Assembly: GCA_019752925.1 (NCBI GenBank)
Contig: JAIELP010000001.1
Coordinates: 124,001-188,000 of the forward strand
Direction: 5' to 3'
Length of the DNA stretch: 64,000 nucleotides
Origin: a bacterium
GTDB taxonomy: Bacteria > Bdellovibrionota > Bdellovibrionia > Bdellovibrionales > Bdellovibrionaceae
Positions 61,469 to 64,000 of this stretch are shown in pieces. Both the position numbers and the translations under genes were made by a program. Position 1 is the stretch's first letter; each line of letters begins with the position of its first letter. The notes below the pieces were generated by a model. That model was given only the letters and a program-made list of their open reading frames with translations, ran no database searches and had not been told where the DNA came from.

Positions 61469-61957
61469 CTATTTACTTGCGGGCTGTGCTTCTGGCTGTG
61501 GCTGCGCAGTGACTTGAGGCTGCTTAGGTGTTTCAGGCTGTTTAGCGTCCGCAGTATTTTCTTCAAGGTTAATGCTAACCTCTTTTTTAAGGTTATCAGT
61601 GGTAACATCTAGAAATCTAATCTGTGCTACTAAGGGCGCTTTTTCATCATTTTCGTCTGTAAAAAACTGGATTGTAATGTAAAATTCTGAAACCGGGTCT
61701 GTTGAAATTTTAGTATTTAGAATTTCATTTACATCTTGATCAAATTTTTTGGTGTAGTTGAAGATTTCTACTCTTTCGGGTTTTCCGTAATCTGCAAGAA
61801 ATTTTTTAAGAACGCGTACTTTAGGATTTTTACTTTCTTGTTCAATGGCTTTTTTTTGTGTGGTTTTTTCTTCCCCGGTTTTAACGACTAAATACACACC
61901 GCCGACAAGGCAGGCCAATATAATAAGACGGATAATAGTTTGGATAATTGTATTCAT
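61469..61957 (-). CDS. Membrane-anchored protein, unknown
   Basis: ATG 61957 overlaps the HAD gene stop (ATGA); a GTG at 61975 lies inside the HAD gene. 162 residues: membrane helix (TIIRLIILACLVGGVYLVV), a small alpha/beta domain (VRVLKKFLADYGKPERVEIF, EFYITIQFFTDENDEKAPLV), and a Pro/Gln/Ala-rich tail (KQPETPKQPQVTAQPQPEAQ). Exported side inferred. No family recognised; coupling with the HAD phosphatase suggests a joint role. Confidence 0.7.
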   Translation of the reverse strand: MNTIIQTIIRLIILACLVGGVYLVVKTGEEKTTQKKAIEQESKNPKVRVLKKFLADYGKPERVEIFNYTKKFDQDVNEILNTKISTDPVSEFYITIQFFTDENDEKAPLVAQIRFLDVTTDNLKKEVSINLEENTADAKQPETPKQPQVTAQPQPEAQPASK

Positions 61958-62703
61958 ATAAAGCGGTGCCTCCACCAGTTGTTTTCGCTGGCTATATTTA
62001 ATAATTCATTTTCGGATTTAAATAATTTGTCGTCTCGCGAAGCGGCGCTTACCGCCAATTTAATGTGAGTAGAGCCATTTAGTAGTTCGTAGTCGCCTAT
62101 GGTGTTGCCTGCGCATAAAAATGGTTTAACATTGGAGGTTTTTTTTAAAAGCGCCTCTAATTTCCCTTGGCGGTAGGTAATAGGTTCTATTTTTTTATCG
62201 CTTATAATTCCATTTTCAATTTCAGTTTCAATTCCAATAACATTATCAGCGCTTAAACCAAGTGCACGTGCACCCGGTACTACGGATAGTTTAGGCGATG
62301 CAGTAACAATAAAAACCTGAACTGAATTTTTAAGTAAAAGAGCAATTAATTTTTTTTGTTCAGCAAAAATAGGTTGGGGCTGAATTTCGTCGAAAGCCGC
62401 TTGCGCCCACTTCTGTACTTCTTGCTCAGCTAAACCTTTATTGATTTGTGCAAACCATACATAGGCATCGCGGGGGTCGTTATTTACTTTTTTTAGATTG
62501 AAGTAGTATTCCCAAGGGTCTGGAGGAAGTGGTACTTTTTTATGATCTATTTGATATTGAAAAAAGTTTTCACCCAGATCGATATCCCAAAGCGTTCCGT
62601 CTGCATCAAATGCGGCAACCATTGGCAGATTTTTGCTTTTTAGCTCTGCAATTGTCTTTTCAATTTCAACCCAATATTCATTGGGAAAATTTTTATAATT
62701 CAT
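61954..62703 (-). CDS. HAD-family phosphatase (SerB-like)
   Basis: 249 residues. Motif I D33-A-D35-G-T in FDADGTLWDIDLGENFF, motif II Ser/Thr in FIVTASPKLSV, motif IV region AGNTIGDYELL. Closest in architecture to phosphoserine phosphatase/HAD-IB enzymes, which act on phosphoserine, phosphocholine or phosphoethanolamine. Substrate is unknown. Divergent from 62797 and coupled downstream with the membrane protein. Confidence 0.85.
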   Translation of the reverse strand: MNYKNFPNEYWVEIEKTIAELKSKNLPMVAAFDADGTLWDIDLGENFFQYQIDHKKVPLPPDPWEYYFNLKKVNNDPRDAYVWFAQINKGLAEQEVQKWAQAAFDEIQPQPIFAEQKKLIALLLKNSVQVFIVTASPKLSVVPGARALGLSADNVIGIETEIENGIISDKKIEPITYRQGKLEALLKKTSNVKPFLCAGNTIGDYELLNGSTHIKLAVSAASRDDKLFKSENELLNIASENNWWRHRFI

Positions 62704-62796
62704 TACTATAGCCTCTATCAGAATAGGTTAAACTGCTACTGGATAATAGTCGAGAAGTAGCTTGGCTTAAGCGGCTATTTCGTGTGTTATAAATAT

Positions 62797-63249
62797 ATGA
62801 GTGAAATCACCTATAGAATTGCACAGCTCGATGATGTTGAAAAAGTGTTCAATTATGAATCTAAAAAGCACTATAAAGAAGAATTAGACGAAATTGAAAA
62901 TCAGATCATTGTCTGGAGCTCTTTTTTCCGCAAAGAATCTTTAGAGCATTATTTTAAAACCGGATGGAGTTTTGTAGCTGTTGATAAAGATCAAAACATA
63001 GCAGGATTTTTTATGGGGCAGGCTTTGTTGTTTCTAGATAAGCAGACTCAGTCGCTTTGGGTAGAGTACATCAGCGCCTCTGACCCAGCTATTTACACGG
63101 AACTTCTTGATATTGCTTATCGCCTATCACGTGAAAAGCACTTTCAAAAGGTTCTGTATTCAGATGTTGTACAAAAGAGTAGTTTAACAAAAGAGTTTCC
63201 TTTTCAAAAATGGGAGCGCGACGTGACCTATTTAAAAACCACCAAGTAG
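62797..63249 (+). CDS. Small acyltransferase-like (GNAT-type) protein
   Basis: 150 residues from ATG 62797 (GTG 62782 is an alternative). ITYRIAQLDDVEKVFNYESK, then KTGWSFVAVDKDQNIAGFFM, and SLWVEYISASDPAIY resemble the GNAT beta-strand pattern (RxAxxxD; FVAvddgqIvGF; vxxixVxPxyR). The acetyl-CoA P-loop is not obvious, so the call is tentative. glpD begins 5 bases after its stop and is likely co-transcribed. Confidence 0.55.
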   Translation: MSEITYRIAQLDDVEKVFNYESKKHYKEELDEIENQIIVWSSFFRKESLEHYFKTGWSFVAVDKDQNIAGFFMGQALLFLDKQTQSLWVEYISASDPAIYTELLDIAYRLSREKHFQKVLYSDVVQKSSLTKEFPFQKWERDVTYLKTTK

Positions 63250-63254
63250 GATCT

Positions 63255-64000
63255 ATGAAAGAATTTTCATTTAATACACGAGCTAATAATTTAGAAAAAC
63301 TTAAAAATCTGAAATTTGATTTGTTAATTATCGGCGGTGGTATTACCGGCGCAGGTGTGGCTCGGGATGCGGCTCTTCGTGGCTTGAAAGTGGCATTGGT
63401 TGAAGCTAGTGATTTTGCCGAAGGAACTTCATCACGCTCAAGTAAGCTCGTGCATGGAGGAATTCGATATTTAGAGAATTTTGAATTTCATTTAGTATTT
63501 GAGGCTTTGTCTGAAAGATCTAAATTATTTAAAATTGCTCCTCACTTGGTTCATCCGCTACGCTTTATGATTCCTTTATTTACAAACAGCCGTGTTGGGC
63601 CATTTTTAATGGGATTGGGTATGATGCTTTACGATGCATTAGCATTATTCCGCACACCTCAAATGCACGAAAAATTAAATAAACAAAAAACTCTAGAGCG
63701 TATGCCTATCGTTCGTGGCAGTGATCTCGTTGGCTCCTGTGTTTACTCAGATGCATACATGGATGACGACAGATTAGTACATGAAACCATGCGCTCAGCC
63801 AATGAAGCGAGTGCTTGTATTGTTAATTATACTAAAGTTTTATCTGCTAAATTCAAAGACAACAAAGTGCAAGCGGTGGAAGTGGTTGATTCTCTGAGTG
63901 GACAAAAATTTTATATTGAGTGCGAACACATCGTGAGCACTGTAGGCCCATGGACCGATATTGTGGGTGACAGTCTTTTAAACGACTGGAAGCAGATTTT
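63255..64000 (+). CDS. glpD: Aerobic glycerol-3-phosphate dehydrogenase, cut by window end
   Basis: Open from ATG 63255 (AGG 5 bases upstream) to the right edge, 248 codons. FAD-binding IIGGGITGAGVARDAALRGL, then VALVEASDFAEGTSSRSSKL, VHGGIRYLENFEFHLVFEAL and SDAYMDDDRLVHE match GlpD. It oxidises glycerol-3-phosphate to dihydroxyacetone phosphate and feeds electrons to quinone at the inner membrane, letting cells use prey phospholipid glycerol. The C-terminal domain lies outside the window. Confidence 0.93.
   Translation, partial: MKEFSFNTRANNLEKLKNLKFDLLIIGGGITGAGVARDAALRGLKVALVEASDFAEGTSSRSSKLVHGGIRYLENFEFHLVFEALSERSKLFKIAPHLVHPLRFMIPLFTNSRVGPFLMGLGMMLYDALALFRTPQMHEKLNKQKTLERMPIVRGSDLVGSCVYSDAYMDDDRLVHETMRSANEASACIVNYTKVLSAKFKDNKVQAVEVVDSLSGQKFYIECEHIVSTVGPWTDIVGDSLLNDWKQI

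Overview
The window looks like chromosomal DNA of a predatory or closely related member of the Bdellovibrionota (Bdellovibrio / Pseudobdellovibrio-like). It is AT-rich by eye and densely coded, with many ATGA start/stop overlaps and many genes opening with GTG or TTG. The lineage call rests on gene content: a Flp/Tad pilus operon that ends in an RHS-repeat protein and a tiny exported protein (the layout of the B. bacteriovorus host-interaction 'hit' locus), MotAB, TolQRAB, many exported lineage-specific proteins, and no phage, IS, CRISPR, rRNA or tRNA that I can see. Genus assignment is inference.

Layout. 1-3.4 kb: a cut-off alpha/beta hydrolase, an exported probable outer-membrane protein, and a CheY-like receiver coupled to a small membrane protein. 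3.4-13.4 kb (minus strand): the Flp/Tad operon, reading from Flp pilin (13.3 kb) through four further pilin-like genes, CpaB/RcpC, the CpaC/RcpA secretin, a single-chain TadZ-TadA fusion and one TadB/C membrane protein to the RHS protein and two mini secreted proteins. 13.5-18.1 kb: a polytopic membrane protein, a 25-residue membrane micro-protein, then bamD-TPR-hpt and a TPR/SH3 membrane protein. 18.1-24.5 kb: an arginine/ornithine succinyltransferase-type catabolic operon (class III aminotransferase, M20 amidohydrolase, AstA, AstD) continuing into mltG. 24.5-28.6 kb: nitroreductase, dusB, bipA/typA and a hairpin terminator. 28.7-32.6 kb: PAP2-SDR-GT51 operon and divergent motAB. 32.6-37.9 kb: two exported proteins (one of 1035 residues), a candidate structured small RNA with its own terminator, and two cyclophilins. 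38-44 kb: tolQ-R-A-B, divergent from a lysozyme-fold protein and a degenerate GDPD-like protein. 44.1-50.1 kb: Rrf2 regulator-sufBCDS-nfu with a perfect inverted-repeat operator candidate. 50.1-55.3 kb: a tandemly duplicated two-gene module of HExxH lipoproteins and small membrane-anchored partners. 55.7-64 kb: xseA-xseB-ispA-tlyA, a patatin-fold lipoprotein that has lost its catalytic serine, pepP, a HAD phosphatase and the start of glpD.

How it fits together. Much of the window is cell envelope: surface pili, outer-membrane assembly (BamD), Tol energisation, peptidoglycan synthesis and cleavage (GT51, MltG, lysozyme-fold protein), and exported proteases and foldases. The rest is housekeeping: Fe-S assembly, tRNA and rRNA modification, isoprenoid chain synthesis, and amino-acid and glycerol-phosphate catabolism suited to living on prey-derived protein and lipid. 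The most interesting points are the hit-like locus attached to the Tad operon, the duplicated protease/partner module, the candidate sRNA near 36.6-36.74 kb, the patatin pseudo-enzyme, the rewired Ast operon and the leaderless Flp-like pilin.
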